Shown in pieces: positions 46,596 through 54,052 of a stretch of DNA of 64,000 nucleotides (positions within the stretch are counted from its first letter, which is position 1; the number at the start of each line of letters is the position of its first letter). The DNA comes from Dokdonella sp. (GTDB lineage: Bacteria; Pseudomonadota; Gammaproteobacteria; Xanthomonadales; Rhodanobacteraceae): positions 1 through 64,000 of the forward strand of contig NZ_JAHCAP010000021.1 of NCBI RefSeq assembly GCF_019634815.1, written 5' to 3'. A program made the translations under genes and the position numbers. Under the pieces are notes generated by a model that was not told where the DNA came from, searched no databases, and saw nothing but the letters and a program-made list of their open reading frames with translations.

Positions 46596-48632
46596 TCAAC
46601 CCGGCAGTTTGAAGTCGGCGACCGAACGACGCAGGTTCGCTGCGAGCTGGGCCAGATTGCCGATCGATTCTGCCGTTTGGCTGGCACCGACCGAAGTCTG
46701 CGAGGTGATCTCCTGAATGACGTTCATCGTCGAGGAAATATTGGTCGCCGCCGCTGACTGCTGGCGCGCCGAAGTGGAGATGCCCTGAATCAGCGTCGCC
46801 AAACTGTTCGACACGTTTTCGATTTCGCCCAGCGCCTGACCGGCGTCCTCGGCGCGACGGGCGCCCGACACCACCTCGGAGGTGGTCTGCTCCATCGAAC
46901 TGACCGCCTCGTTGGTATCGGACTGAATCGTCTGCACCAGGGTTTCGATTCGCTTGGTCGCACCCGATGCGCGTTCGGCCAGCCGCTGAACTTCGTCGGC
47001 AACCACCGCGAAGCCACGACCGGCCTCACCGGCAGAGGCCGCCTGAATCGCGGCATTGAGTGCGAGGATGTTGGTCTGCTCGGAGAGGTCGTTGATGAGT
47101 TCGACGATCGCACCGATTTCCTGCGACGACTCACCCAGGCGCTTGATGCGCTTGGAGGTTTCCTGGATCTGGTCGCGGATCGAGTCCATGCCTTCGATGG
47201 TCTGGCGCACGACCTGCGCGCCATTGGCGGCGATCTGCACCGAGCGTTGCGCCACGTCGGCGCTTTCGGCGGAATTCTTCGACACCGTGTCGATAGACCG
47301 AGCCATCTCGTTGATCGCGACCGAAGCAGAGCTGATCTGTCGCGCCTGATGTTGCGCGGCGTCAGCCAGACCCATCGCGGTCGACTGGGTTTCCTGTGCG
47401 GCGGTCGATACCTGCACCGCGGTTTCGTTGATCGTCGTCACCAGGCTGCGCAAGGCTTCGACGGCAAAGTTGACCGAGTCGGCAATCGCGCCGGTGATGT
47501 CCTCGGTGACGGTGGCCTTTACGGTGAGATCACCTTCGGCGAGCGAACCCATTTCATCGAGCAGGCGCAGAATCGCGTCCTGATTGCGCTGGTTGAGTTC
47601 ATTGGTCGCCTGCAGGCGACGGCGTTGTTCGCGGAACAGATTCATGCCCAGGAACAGCAGCAGGAGCATCGCGCCGGCGGCAGCAGCCGCACCGATGATC
47701 GGATTGGCGAGCGGCCGCTTGCTCGACAGGCCATCGACGAGACCGGCGACTCGCGCCGCCCTGAGCAGCACGTCCTGTGAATCCAGCGATGCCTTGTCCG
47801 CGGAATCCTTGGCCGACTGCAAGCTGTCGGCTGCATTGAGGATCGTGGTGAGCGGATCGTTGACCGCCGTCCATTGCTGACCGACGTCTTCGACGATCTG
47901 CTTGGCCGCGGCGTTCTCGAGCGGCTTGATGTTGAGTTCCGGCGCGCCACTGATGAGGCCGGTGACCACCGCCTGATAGAGGCGCGAGTCGCGCTGCAGG
48001 CCGTCGGCCGAGGATTGCGTGTCGGTGCCGCCAGCAAGGATCTTGGTGACGCGACCGCCCATGCGGTCGGCCAGCTGCATCTGGCGCGAGGCGACATACA
48101 CCTGCAGCCCACTTGCGTTCTTGTCGGTCAGGATGTTGACGACTTCGCTCATGCGCGAATTGAGCCCCGAGAGCTTTTCGCCGAAATCCTTGGCACTGGT
48201 GTTGGCGCTGAGGATCACGTTCTTGTTGTCGAGGATGTTCTTGGCGTCGGCCCGCAGCATGCCCCAGGCCTTGGTCAGATCGGCCAAGGTCGGCGCCACG
48301 CTGGCTTCACCGGTATAGCTGGGCATCCGGGTCTCTTTCGGATCACCCTTGTTGAGCGCGTTGACGTACTTGTCCATGTTGGCGCTGGTGACTTCCAGCT
48401 CCTGGAACGCGTTCTCGTTGCCGCCCGCCGCCTCGGCCGCGAATTTGGCCAGCTGCTGCGAGGACACCTGGATCTGCGTGGTGAACGCGATCGCCTGTCG
48501 ATCCTGTGCGTTCTTGAAGAAGAGAAACGCGAATTCGGCAATCGCGATCAGGAACAGCAATCCGAGCAGGACGAACAGGACGGTGTTGGCGCGGCCGCGC
48601 TCACTGCCTGTTCCACTCATCGTTGTACTCAC
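46596..48632 (-). CDS. pilJ: methyl-accepting chemotaxis protein PilJ
   Basis: 678 aa. Membrane helix TVLFVLLGLLFLIAIAEFAFLFF near residues 18-40, a periplasmic PilJ-type four-helix sensing region, a second helix (ANPIIGAAAAAGAMLLLLFLGMNLF) and a HAMP-like stretch. The cytoplasmic signalling hairpin has EQTNILALNAAIQAASAGEAGRGFAVVADEV. It is the surface/pilin-sensing receptor of the Pil-Chp system. GTG 48632 is preferred because GGGGGTGAAG lies right upstream; ATG 48620 is an alternative. The final residues do not show a CheR-binding pentapeptide, as is usual for PilJ. Confidence 0.93.
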   Translation of the reverse strand: MSTTMSGTGSERGRANTVLFVLLGLLFLIAIAEFAFLFFKNAQDRQAIAFTTQIQVSSQQLAKFAAEAAGGNENAFQELEVTSANMDKYVNALNKGDPKETRMPSYTGEASVAPTLADLTKAWGMLRADAKNILDNKNVILSANTSAKDFGEKLSGLNSRMSEVVNILTDKNASGLQVYVASRQMQLADRMGGRVTKILAGGTDTQSSADGLQRDSRLYQAVVTGLISGAPELNIKPLENAAAKQIVEDVGQQWTAVNDPLTTILNAADSLQSAKDSADKASLDSQDVLLRAARVAGLVDGLSSKRPLANPIIGAAAAAGAMLLLLFLGMNLFREQRRRLQATNELNQRNQDAILRLLDEMGSLAEGDLTVKATVTEDITGAIADSVNFAVEALRSLVTTINETAVQVSTAAQETQSTAMGLADAAQHQARQISSASVAINEMARSIDTVSKNSAESADVAQRSVQIAANGAQVVRQTIEGMDSIRDQIQETSKRIKRLGESSQEIGAIVELINDLSEQTNILALNAAIQAASAGEAGRGFAVVADEVQRLAERASGATKRIETLVQTIQSDTNEAVSSMEQTTSEVVSGARRAEDAGQALGEIENVSNSLATLIQGISTSARQQSAAATNISSTMNVIQEITSQTSVGASQTAESIGNLAQLAANLRRSVADFKLPG

Positions 48633-48684
48633 ACTTCACCCCCTGTTGCGTCTTGCCGCGATGCTGACGTGCCTGCCGGCACGC

Positions 48685-49233
48685 TCATGCCGCCGCCTGC
48701 TGGAATTGGGCGCTGCGCACCAGCGCCGCCATGCTGAACAAGCCCCACTGGATGTCGCCGAGCTGCACCCGCTCACCGACATACGGCGCGTAATGGTCAT
48801 CGGTTTCGCCGCTGGCCTCGGCCAGCTGGTTCTCACCAAAACTGCGCTGGCCGAGCACTTCGTCGACCAGCAGACCAATGCTGCCACCAACCTGGCGCAC
48901 GATCAGGATGCGTGTGCTGTCGCTGGTCTGACTGCGTGCGCCGAGAATGAAATCGCGCAGGTCCACCACCGGCACGAGGTTGCCGCGCACATTGGCGATG
49001 CCAAGCAGCCATGTCTTGGCGCCGGGCACGCCGGTCAGCGGCGGCAGGGTGAGGATTTCGTTGACTTCGGCAATGGGACTGACGAAATGGCGATCGCCGA
49101 TGCGGTAGCCGATGCCGCGCCACAGGCCGGCGGCCTCGACTTGCTCGGGCGCACCAGCCACGTGGGCGAGACTGCGCTGCTCATAGGCAGCAAGGATTTC
49201 GTAGGGCGTTGCAAACACATCCGGGCGGCTCAT
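48685..49233 (-). CDS. pilI: CheW-like coupling protein PilI
   Basis: 182 aa CheW domain (GYRIGDRHFVSPIAEVNEILTLPPLT, WLLGIANVRGNLVPVVDLRDFI, RILIVRQVGGSIGLLVDEVLGQRSF). It links PilJ to the PilL kinase. ATG 49233 has GAGG five bases upstream; the frame is open to 49374, but the added part is unlike PilI. Size fits the 178-aa P. aeruginosa protein. No response regulator gene (pilH) lies between it and pilG; the 133 bases in between are too short for one. Confidence 0.92.
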   Translation of the reverse strand: MSRPDVFATPYEILAAYEQRSLAHVAGAPEQVEAAGLWRGIGYRIGDRHFVSPIAEVNEILTLPPLTGVPGAKTWLLGIANVRGNLVPVVDLRDFILGARSQTSDSTRILIVRQVGGSIGLLVDEVLGQRSFGENQLAEASGETDDHYAPYVGERVQLGDIQWGLFSMAALVRSAQFQQAAA

Positions 49234-49366
49234 GATGACCTCGCGCCCGTGATTCCGCAGGCGCAGCCGCACGCGCGTGACCACTGCGCGTTCGTCGACG
49301 CTCCACCTGCTTCGGATTTCCACATGTTCGCCACCTGTCTCCCCCTTTGTTCGACTGGCAACTTGA

Positions 49367-49765
49367 TCAGGCACGCTCGACGTAGCGCCTAATCGCGCCG
49401 AGCAGTTCCTCTCTGGTGAATGGTTTGGTCAGATACTGCTCGGAACCGACGATGCGTCCGCGTGCCTTGTCGAACAGGCCGTCCTTCGACGACAGCATGA
49501 TCACCGGCGTGTTCTTGAACAATTGGTTGTTCTTGATCAGCGCGCAGGTCTGATAGCCATCCAGCCGCGGCATCATGATGTCGACGAAGATGATCTGCGG
49601 CTGCTGGTCGGAGATCTTGGCCAGCGCCTCGAAGCCGTCGACGGCCGTAACCACGTCGCAGCCCTCCTTGCGCAGCAAGGTTTCGGCCGTGCGGCGGATG
49701 GTCTTTGAGTCATCGATGACCATGACCTTGATGCCGGTCAGTCCCCCGTCTTTTGTGTCGTCCAC
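49367..49765 (-). CDS. pilG: response regulator PilG
   Basis: 132 aa stand-alone receiver: VMVIDDSKTIRRTAETLLRKEGCDVVTA, phosphoacceptor in IIFVDIMMPRLDGYQTCALIKNN, VIMLSSKDGLFDKARGR and GSEQYLTKPF, nearly the same pattern as PilG of P. aeruginosa (135 aa). It receives phosphate from PilL and promotes pilus extension. Start GTG 49765 is chosen because AAGGGGGGCAG lies directly upstream and the length then matches the family; the frame is open to 49852. First gene of the Pil-Chp operon. Confidence 0.93.
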   Translation of the reverse strand: MDDTKDGGLTGIKVMVIDDSKTIRRTAETLLRKEGCDVVTAVDGFEALAKISDQQPQIIFVDIMMPRLDGYQTCALIKNNQLFKNTPVIMLSSKDGLFDKARGRIVGSEQYLTKPFTREELLGAIRRYVERA

Positions 49766-49903
49766 CTGCCCCCCTTGCCGCCCGACGCCAGTCTGAATCG
49801 ATTCGGGCGCGATAGATGCGCGTCCCGTTCGACATGCAATTGACATGCCCACAGCGTCACGCCCTCAACCTGCGACGCGCCGCTGCCCATTCTTGCTTGT
49901 GTC

Positions 49904-49933
49904 GTTATCCACCATGCTCGGCGAAGCTGTCAA
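49904..49933 (-). promoter_or_regulatory. candidate sigma-70 promoter of the Pil-Chp operon
   Basis: On the minus strand a perfect TTGACA (49928-49933) is followed after 17-18 bases by GGATAAC (49904-49910), a fair -10. It lies about 140 bases upstream of the pilG GTG. Confidence 0.55.
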
Positions 49934-49937
49934 GTTA

Positions 49938-49964
49938 TTGCGCTAAGTGTCCGATATAGCGCAA
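49938..49964. promoter_or_regulatory. inverted repeat TTGCGCTA-N11-TAGCGCAA (possible operator)
   Basis: Two perfect 8-bp arms (49938-49945 and 49957-49964) separated by 11 bases, one helical turn centre to centre plus a few bases. The repeat sits just upstream of the candidate pilG -35 box and between the divergent pilG and gshB genes. Arm symmetry and spacing suit a dimeric regulator. No regulator gene is adjacent. Confidence 0.55.
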
Positions 49965-50151
49965 ATTGACCGCACTTGACGGCCCTGCGGCGCCGGCCGC
50001 CAGATCAGCCGCCGGACCCTGAAAAGTGACTTTCATGGCGATTCGCACAGGGCCGATCGGTGCAGTGATCGACGCATTGTGACGCGGCACCGGTCATCAC
50101 TGCACAGGCCGTGCCGGCTATGCTCCTCCTGTTCCAGCTCCGGATGACCCC

Positions 50152-51105
50152 ATGCCTGCCACCCTTGCCGTACTGATGGATCCGATCGCGGCGATCCATC
50201 CCGCCAAGGACACCACCCTGGCGCTGCTGCTGGAAGCCCAGCGGCGCGGCTATGCCTTGCTGTATGCAACGCAGGACGCGCTGGCGATCCGCGACGGGCA
50301 GGCCTGGGGCCGCCTCGCCCCGCTCACGGTGCGCGACGATGCGCGCGATTGGTTTTCGCTGCAACCGGCAACATGGCGTCCGCTGGTGGGGATCGAGGTG
50401 GTCCTCGCGCGCAAGGATCCGCCGGTCGACGCCCAATTCCTGTACGACACCATGGTGCTTGAGCTGGCCCAGGCCTCCGGCGTGCAGGTGGTCAATGACC
50501 CACGCGGCCTGCGTGATGCCAATGAGAAGCTGTTCGCACTGCGCTTTCCGCAGTGCTGCGCGCCGACGCTGGTCGCGCGCGAGGCTGCCGAACTCAAGCG
50601 TTTCGTGGCCGCGCAGGGCGAAGTCGTGCTCAAGCCACTCGACGGCATGGGTGGGCGCAGCATCTTTCGCTCGCGCCACGGCGACCCCAACCTCAACGTT
50701 ATTCTGGAAACCCTGACCGCCAACGGCACAGCCTTTGCGATCGCGCAGAAGTTCATTCCCGAGATCAGCGCGGGCGACAAGCGCATCCTCATGATCGACG
50801 GCGAACCCATACCCTATGCGCTCGCTCGCGTGCCGCAAGGCGATGATTTCCGCGGCAACCTTGCCGCCGGCGGCAAGGGTCTGGGCGTGCCGCTTTCCGA
50901 GCGCGACCGCTGGATTGCCGCGCAGGTCGGCCCGGAACTGGTGCGCCGCGGCCTGCGCTTCGTCGGTCTGGACGTGATCGGCGACTGGCTCACCGAAGTC
51001 AACGTCACCTCACCCACCTGCGCCAGGGAGCTCGACACGCAGTTCGGGCTCAACATCGCCGGGCTGCTGTTCGACCGGCTGGCGGCGGGAGCGTCGGCGC
51101 GATGA
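50152..51105 (+). CDS. gshB: glutathione synthetase
   Basis: 317 aa ATP-grasp enzyme that joins gamma-glutamylcysteine and glycine. Visible: N-terminal VLMDPIAAIHPAKDTTLALLLEAQRRG, VNDPRGLRDANEKLFALRFPQ, ATP-binding LKPLDGMGGRSIFR, and the C-terminal LRFVGLDVIGDWLTEVNVTSPT. Length matches the ~315-aa family. It shares its divergent promoter region with the Pil-Chp operon and overlaps tonB as ATGA; the gshB-tonB-algH-ruvX-pyrB order beside pilG is the same as in Pseudomonas. Confidence 0.96.
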   Translation: MPATLAVLMDPIAAIHPAKDTTLALLLEAQRRGYALLYATQDALAIRDGQAWGRLAPLTVRDDARDWFSLQPATWRPLVGIEVVLARKDPPVDAQFLYDTMVLELAQASGVQVVNDPRGLRDANEKLFALRFPQCCAPTLVAREAAELKRFVAAQGEVVLKPLDGMGGRSIFRSRHGDPNLNVILETLTANGTAFAIAQKFIPEISAGDKRILMIDGEPIPYALARVPQGDDFRGNLAAGGKGLGVPLSERDRWIAAQVGPELVRRGLRFVGLDVIGDWLTEVNVTSPTCARELDTQFGLNIAGLLFDRLAAGASAR

Positions 51106-51962
51106 GGGACGCGACCACCGGCAGCGGCGATCGCCTCGGCGTCACCTTGCTGTTTTCGATCGTCGCCCATGCGGTGATTGCGCTCGGCGTGGTGTTCGAG
51201 TTCGAGAAGGTCACGCCGCCGCTGCCGGCGCTCGATGTGATTCTTGTGCAGTCGGCCAACCGCGAGAAACCCGAGCAGGCCGATTTCATCGCGCAGGCCA
51301 GCAACAGCGGCGGTGGCGAGTCCGACAAGGCCCACCGCCCGGCCCAGCCGCTGTCGGGCCCCTTGCCCAAGTCGACCCCGGGCATTGCGCCCGTGCCACT
51401 CGACGATGGCGCACCGCAACCTTCGACGGCGGCACCGACGCGATTGCTCACGCAACGCACGTCCAGCTACGGCGTACCCAATCAGGAAGAAGCGCCACAG
51501 GCCCAATCGCAGCCCGACCGACCCTTCGCCGAAACCGAGCAGCGCCGGCTGGAAATGGCCCGTCTTGCGCAAGAAGTGCGGCGCGAATCCGAGCAATACG
51601 CCAAACGCCCCAAGCGCAAATACATTTCGGCCAACACCAAGGAATACGAATTCGCCGCCTACATGCGCGCCTGGGTCGCCCGCATCGAACGGATCGGCAA
51701 CCTCAACTATCCCGACGAGGCGCGTCGCCGCCAGTTGCATGGCCAGCTCGTGCTCACCGTCGGCATTCAGCGCGACGGCAGCATCAAGAGCATCGACATC
51801 ATCCAGTCCAGCGGCCACAAGGTGCTCGATGACGCCGCCATCCGCATCACGCGATTGGCCGAGCCGTTCCCGCCGCTGCCCGAGAGCAGGGAAAAGGTCG
51901 ACGAACTGTACATATCGCGCACCTGGCAATTCCTGCCCGGCGACATCCTGCGCAATCGCTGA
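51102..51962 (+). CDS. energy transducer TonB family protein (TonB3-like)
   Basis: 286 aa. N-terminal membrane anchor (LLFSIVAHAVIALGVVFEF), a Pro/Ser/Gln-rich and then charged periplasmic region (LEMARLAQEVRRESEQYAKRPKRKY), and a C-terminal TonB domain (WVARIERIGNLNYPDEARRRQ, GQLVLTVGIQRDGSIKSIDI, SGHKVLDDAAIRI). In the matching Pseudomonas locus this is TonB3, which is needed for twitching motility, not iron uptake. The neighbourhood suggests the same here (inference). Confidence 0.88.
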   Translation: MRDATTGSGDRLGVTLLFSIVAHAVIALGVVFEFEKVTPPLPALDVILVQSANREKPEQADFIAQASNSGGGESDKAHRPAQPLSGPLPKSTPGIAPVPLDDGAPQPSTAAPTRLLTQRTSSYGVPNQEEAPQAQSQPDRPFAETEQRRLEMARLAQEVRRESEQYAKRPKRKYISANTKEYEFAAYMRAWVARIERIGNLNYPDEARRRQLHGQLVLTVGIQRDGSIKSIDIIQSSGHKVLDDAAIRITRLAEPFPPLPESREKVDELYISRTWQFLPGDILRNR

Positions 51963-52026
51963 ACACGGTCGTGCCTGCGCATCAGCGGCGCCCGACCACG
52001 GGCGCGGGCTGCCGTACAATCCCCCC

Positions 52027-52587
52027 ATGGCCGCCTCGCCCCTGACCAACCAGTTCCTGATCGCCATGCCCGGCCTGCGCGACCCGACCTTTGCGCGCGG
52101 CGTCGCCTTCCTGTGCCAGCACGGCGAGGATGGCGCGATGGGTCTCATGATCAATCGCCTTTCCGAGTATCGACTCGGCGACGTGCTCGCGCAGATGAAC
52201 CTGCAATCGGACCTCAGCGAGGTCATCGACGCTCCGGTGCTCATTGGCGGCCCGGTACAACCCGAACGCGGCTTCGTGCTGCACACGCCCGGCGGCAACT
52301 GGGAATCATCATTCCCGATTTCCGAGCAGATCAGCGTCACCACCTCGCGCGACATTCTGATCGCAATTGCCGCAGGCAGCGGGCCACGGCATGCCCTGGT
52401 CGCGCTCGGCTATTCGGGCTGGAGTCCGGGCCAGCTGGAACAGGAAATCGTCGACAACCACTGGCTGACCGCACCCGCCGATGAAGGCTTGCTGTTCGAG
52501 ACCCCGCTCGACGAGCGTTGGCAGGCCGCGGCCCATCTGGTCGGCGTCAACCTGTCGCGTCTGGCCAGCCATGCCGGCCACGCCTGA
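52027..52587 (+). CDS. algH: YqgE/AlgH family protein
   Basis: 186 aa, UPF0301/DUF179 family: LTNQFLIAMPGLRDPTFARGVAFLCQHGEDGAMGLMINR, VLIGGPVQPERGFVLHTP, ALGYSGWSPGQLEQEI and NHWLTAPADEGLLFETP. Structure-based function is unclear; named for an effect on alginate regulation in Pseudomonas. ATG 52027 lies 65 bases after the tonB stop. Its last 17 bases overlap ruvX. Confidence 0.95.
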   Translation: MAASPLTNQFLIAMPGLRDPTFARGVAFLCQHGEDGAMGLMINRLSEYRLGDVLAQMNLQSDLSEVIDAPVLIGGPVQPERGFVLHTPGGNWESSFPISEQISVTTSRDILIAIAAGSGPRHALVALGYSGWSPGQLEQEIVDNHWLTAPADEGLLFETPLDERWQAAAHLVGVNLSRLASHAGHA

Positions 52588-52996
52588 CGGCCCGATCCTC
52601 GCATTCGACGTGGGTTCGCGTCGCATCGGCATTGCCATCGGCCATCCGCTCGGCGGCGGCGCCCGCGCATTGCGCACACTCACCAGCGATGACTGGGACG
52701 GGATCGATGCCCTCGTCGCCGACTGGCAACCGCAGGCACTCGTGGTCGGCTTGCCGCTTGCGCTCGATGGCGCCGAGCAACCGATGAGCCGCCGCGCGCG
52801 CGAATTCGCCCGCGCGCTCGAAAAGCGCTATGCCCGCCCGGTGCATCTGGCCGACGAACGCGGCACTTCGCAGGAAGCCGCACGTCGCTTCGCGCACCAC
52901 AGGGCCGCAGGCGCAGCGCGGCGCAGCGATGCTGCTGAACTCGACGCGCTGGCCGCCGCGGTGATTCTCGACCAATGGCTCGCCAGCAGCCAATGA
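52571..52996 (+). CDS. ruvX: Holliday junction resolvase-like / pre-16S rRNA nuclease RuvX (YqgF)
   Basis: 141 aa RNase H-like fold: ILAFDVGSRRIGIAIGHPLGGGARAL (first catalytic Asp), LVVGLPLALDGAEQ, VHLADERGTSQEA and a C-terminal DAAELDALAAAVILDQWL with the last acidic residues. It probably trims 16S rRNA precursor ends. ATG 52571 overlaps algH by 17 bases, as commonly seen for this gene pair. Confidence 0.94.
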   Translation: MPATPDGPILAFDVGSRRIGIAIGHPLGGGARALRTLTSDDWDGIDALVADWQPQALVVGLPLALDGAEQPMSRRAREFARALEKRYARPVHLADERGTSQEAARRFAHHRAAGAARRSDAAELDALAAAVILDQWLASSQ

Positions 52997-53012
52997 CCCA
53001 GCCGGAACAGCC

Positions 53013-53960
53013 ATGACCACCGATCAACAACTGGCCGCCACGGGCCGTTTGCGACACCTGATCACGCTCGATGGCCTGCCGCGGGCACGCATCGAGAGCC
53101 TGCTCGACGAGGCCGCGCATTTGCGCCGGCTCTGGCAGCAGCAACATGTGCTTCCGCAAAGCCTGGCTGGACGTACCGTTGTCAACTTGTTCTTCGAGGC
53201 CTCCACGCGCACGCGCACCAGCTTCGACCTCGCTGCGCGACGTCTCGGCGCCCTGGTGGTGAACTTCGACATCGCCAGTTCCTCGACCAGCAAAGGGGAA
53301 TCCACCGAAGACACGCTGGCCACGCTCGAAGCGATGGACGCCGATGCCTTCGTCGTGCGTCACAAGGAAAACGGCACGCCGGCACAACTGGCCGCGCAGG
53401 CGCGACGTGCGGCGATCCTCAATGCCGGCGACGGCAACCGCGCGCACCCAACCCAGGGCCTGCTCGATCTGCTCACGATCCGCGACCGCAAGGGCCGCGT
53501 CGACGGTCTCAACGTGGTGATCTGCGGCGACATCCGCCATTCACGCGTGGCACGCTCGGACGTTCACGGCCTGCGCGCGCTCGGCGCGGCCTCGATTCGC
53601 CTGTGTGGTCCGGCGCCCCTGCTGCCCGATGCCGGCGAATTCGAGCACTGCTCGCTCGATGAGGACTTCGACGCCGCGCTCGGTGGCGCCGACGTCGTGA
53701 TCATGCTGCGCATCCAGCGCGAGCGCATCGAAGACCTGCCTGATCTCGACAGTACCGGTTACCACGCCCGCTACGGACTGACCGCCAGCCGTCTGGCGCG
53801 CGCGCACCGCGACGCCTTGGTGATGCATCCGGGGCCGATCAATCGCGGGGTGGAAATCGATTCGGTGGTCGCCGATGGCGTGCAATCGGCGATCCTCGAC
53901 CAAGTCGCCAATGGCGTATTCGTGCGCATGGCCGTGCTCAAGCAATTGCTCGAACCTTGA
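53013..53960 (+). CDS. pyrB: aspartate carbamoyltransferase catalytic subunit
   Basis: 315 aa. Carbamoyl-phosphate loop FFEASTRTRTSFDLAARRLG near residue 50-70, SKGESTEDTLATLEAMDAD, NAGDGNRAHPTQGLLDLLTI, and HPGPINRGVEIDS near 270. It makes carbamoyl aspartate, the first committed pyrimidine step. Unlike the Pseudomonas locus, no pyrC-like dihydroorotase homologue follows; the next gene is an unrelated lipoprotein. ATG 53013 starts 16 bases after ruvX. Confidence 0.96.
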   Translation: MTTDQQLAATGRLRHLITLDGLPRARIESLLDEAAHLRRLWQQQHVLPQSLAGRTVVNLFFEASTRTRTSFDLAARRLGALVVNFDIASSSTSKGESTEDTLATLEAMDADAFVVRHKENGTPAQLAAQARRAAILNAGDGNRAHPTQGLLDLLTIRDRKGRVDGLNVVICGDIRHSRVARSDVHGLRALGAASIRLCGPAPLLPDAGEFEHCSLDEDFDAALGGADVVIMLRIQRERIEDLPDLDSTGYHARYGLTASRLARAHRDALVMHPGPINRGVEIDSVVADGVQSAILDQVANGVFVRMAVLKQLLEP

Positions 53961-54018
53961 TTTGCACAGCGCGGCGGGCACCCTGGCCGTACTTTATCGG
54001 CCCCTGCGCCCAAGCCGC

Positions 54019-54024
54019 TAGAAT
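54019..54024 (+). promoter_or_regulatory. candidate -10 box of the lipoprotein gene
   Basis: TAGAAT at 54019-54024 fits the -10 consensus at five of six positions and lies 29 bases before the ATG at 54053. The -35 region (about 53996-54001) is weak. Confidence 0.35.
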
Positions 54025-54052
54025 GCAGGCTCCCTTGAACGAGGAAAATCCA

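Larger units (their letters stand above)
49766..50151. promoter_or_regulatory. 386-bp divergent control region between pilG and gshB
   Basis: No gene is supported here. It holds the candidate pilG promoter (49904-49933), an 8-bp inverted repeat (49938-49964) and the sequence before gshB. The ATG 50152 has no strong ribosome binding site beyond GGATGACCCC. TATGCT at 50119-50124 could be a gshB -10 box, but its -35 partner is poor. Confidence 0.5.

Noticed and set aside
44570..46612. A 680-codon plus-strand frame opposite pilL.
   Set aside because: Same shadow pattern; the PilL frame continues in full with HPt motifs on the other strand.
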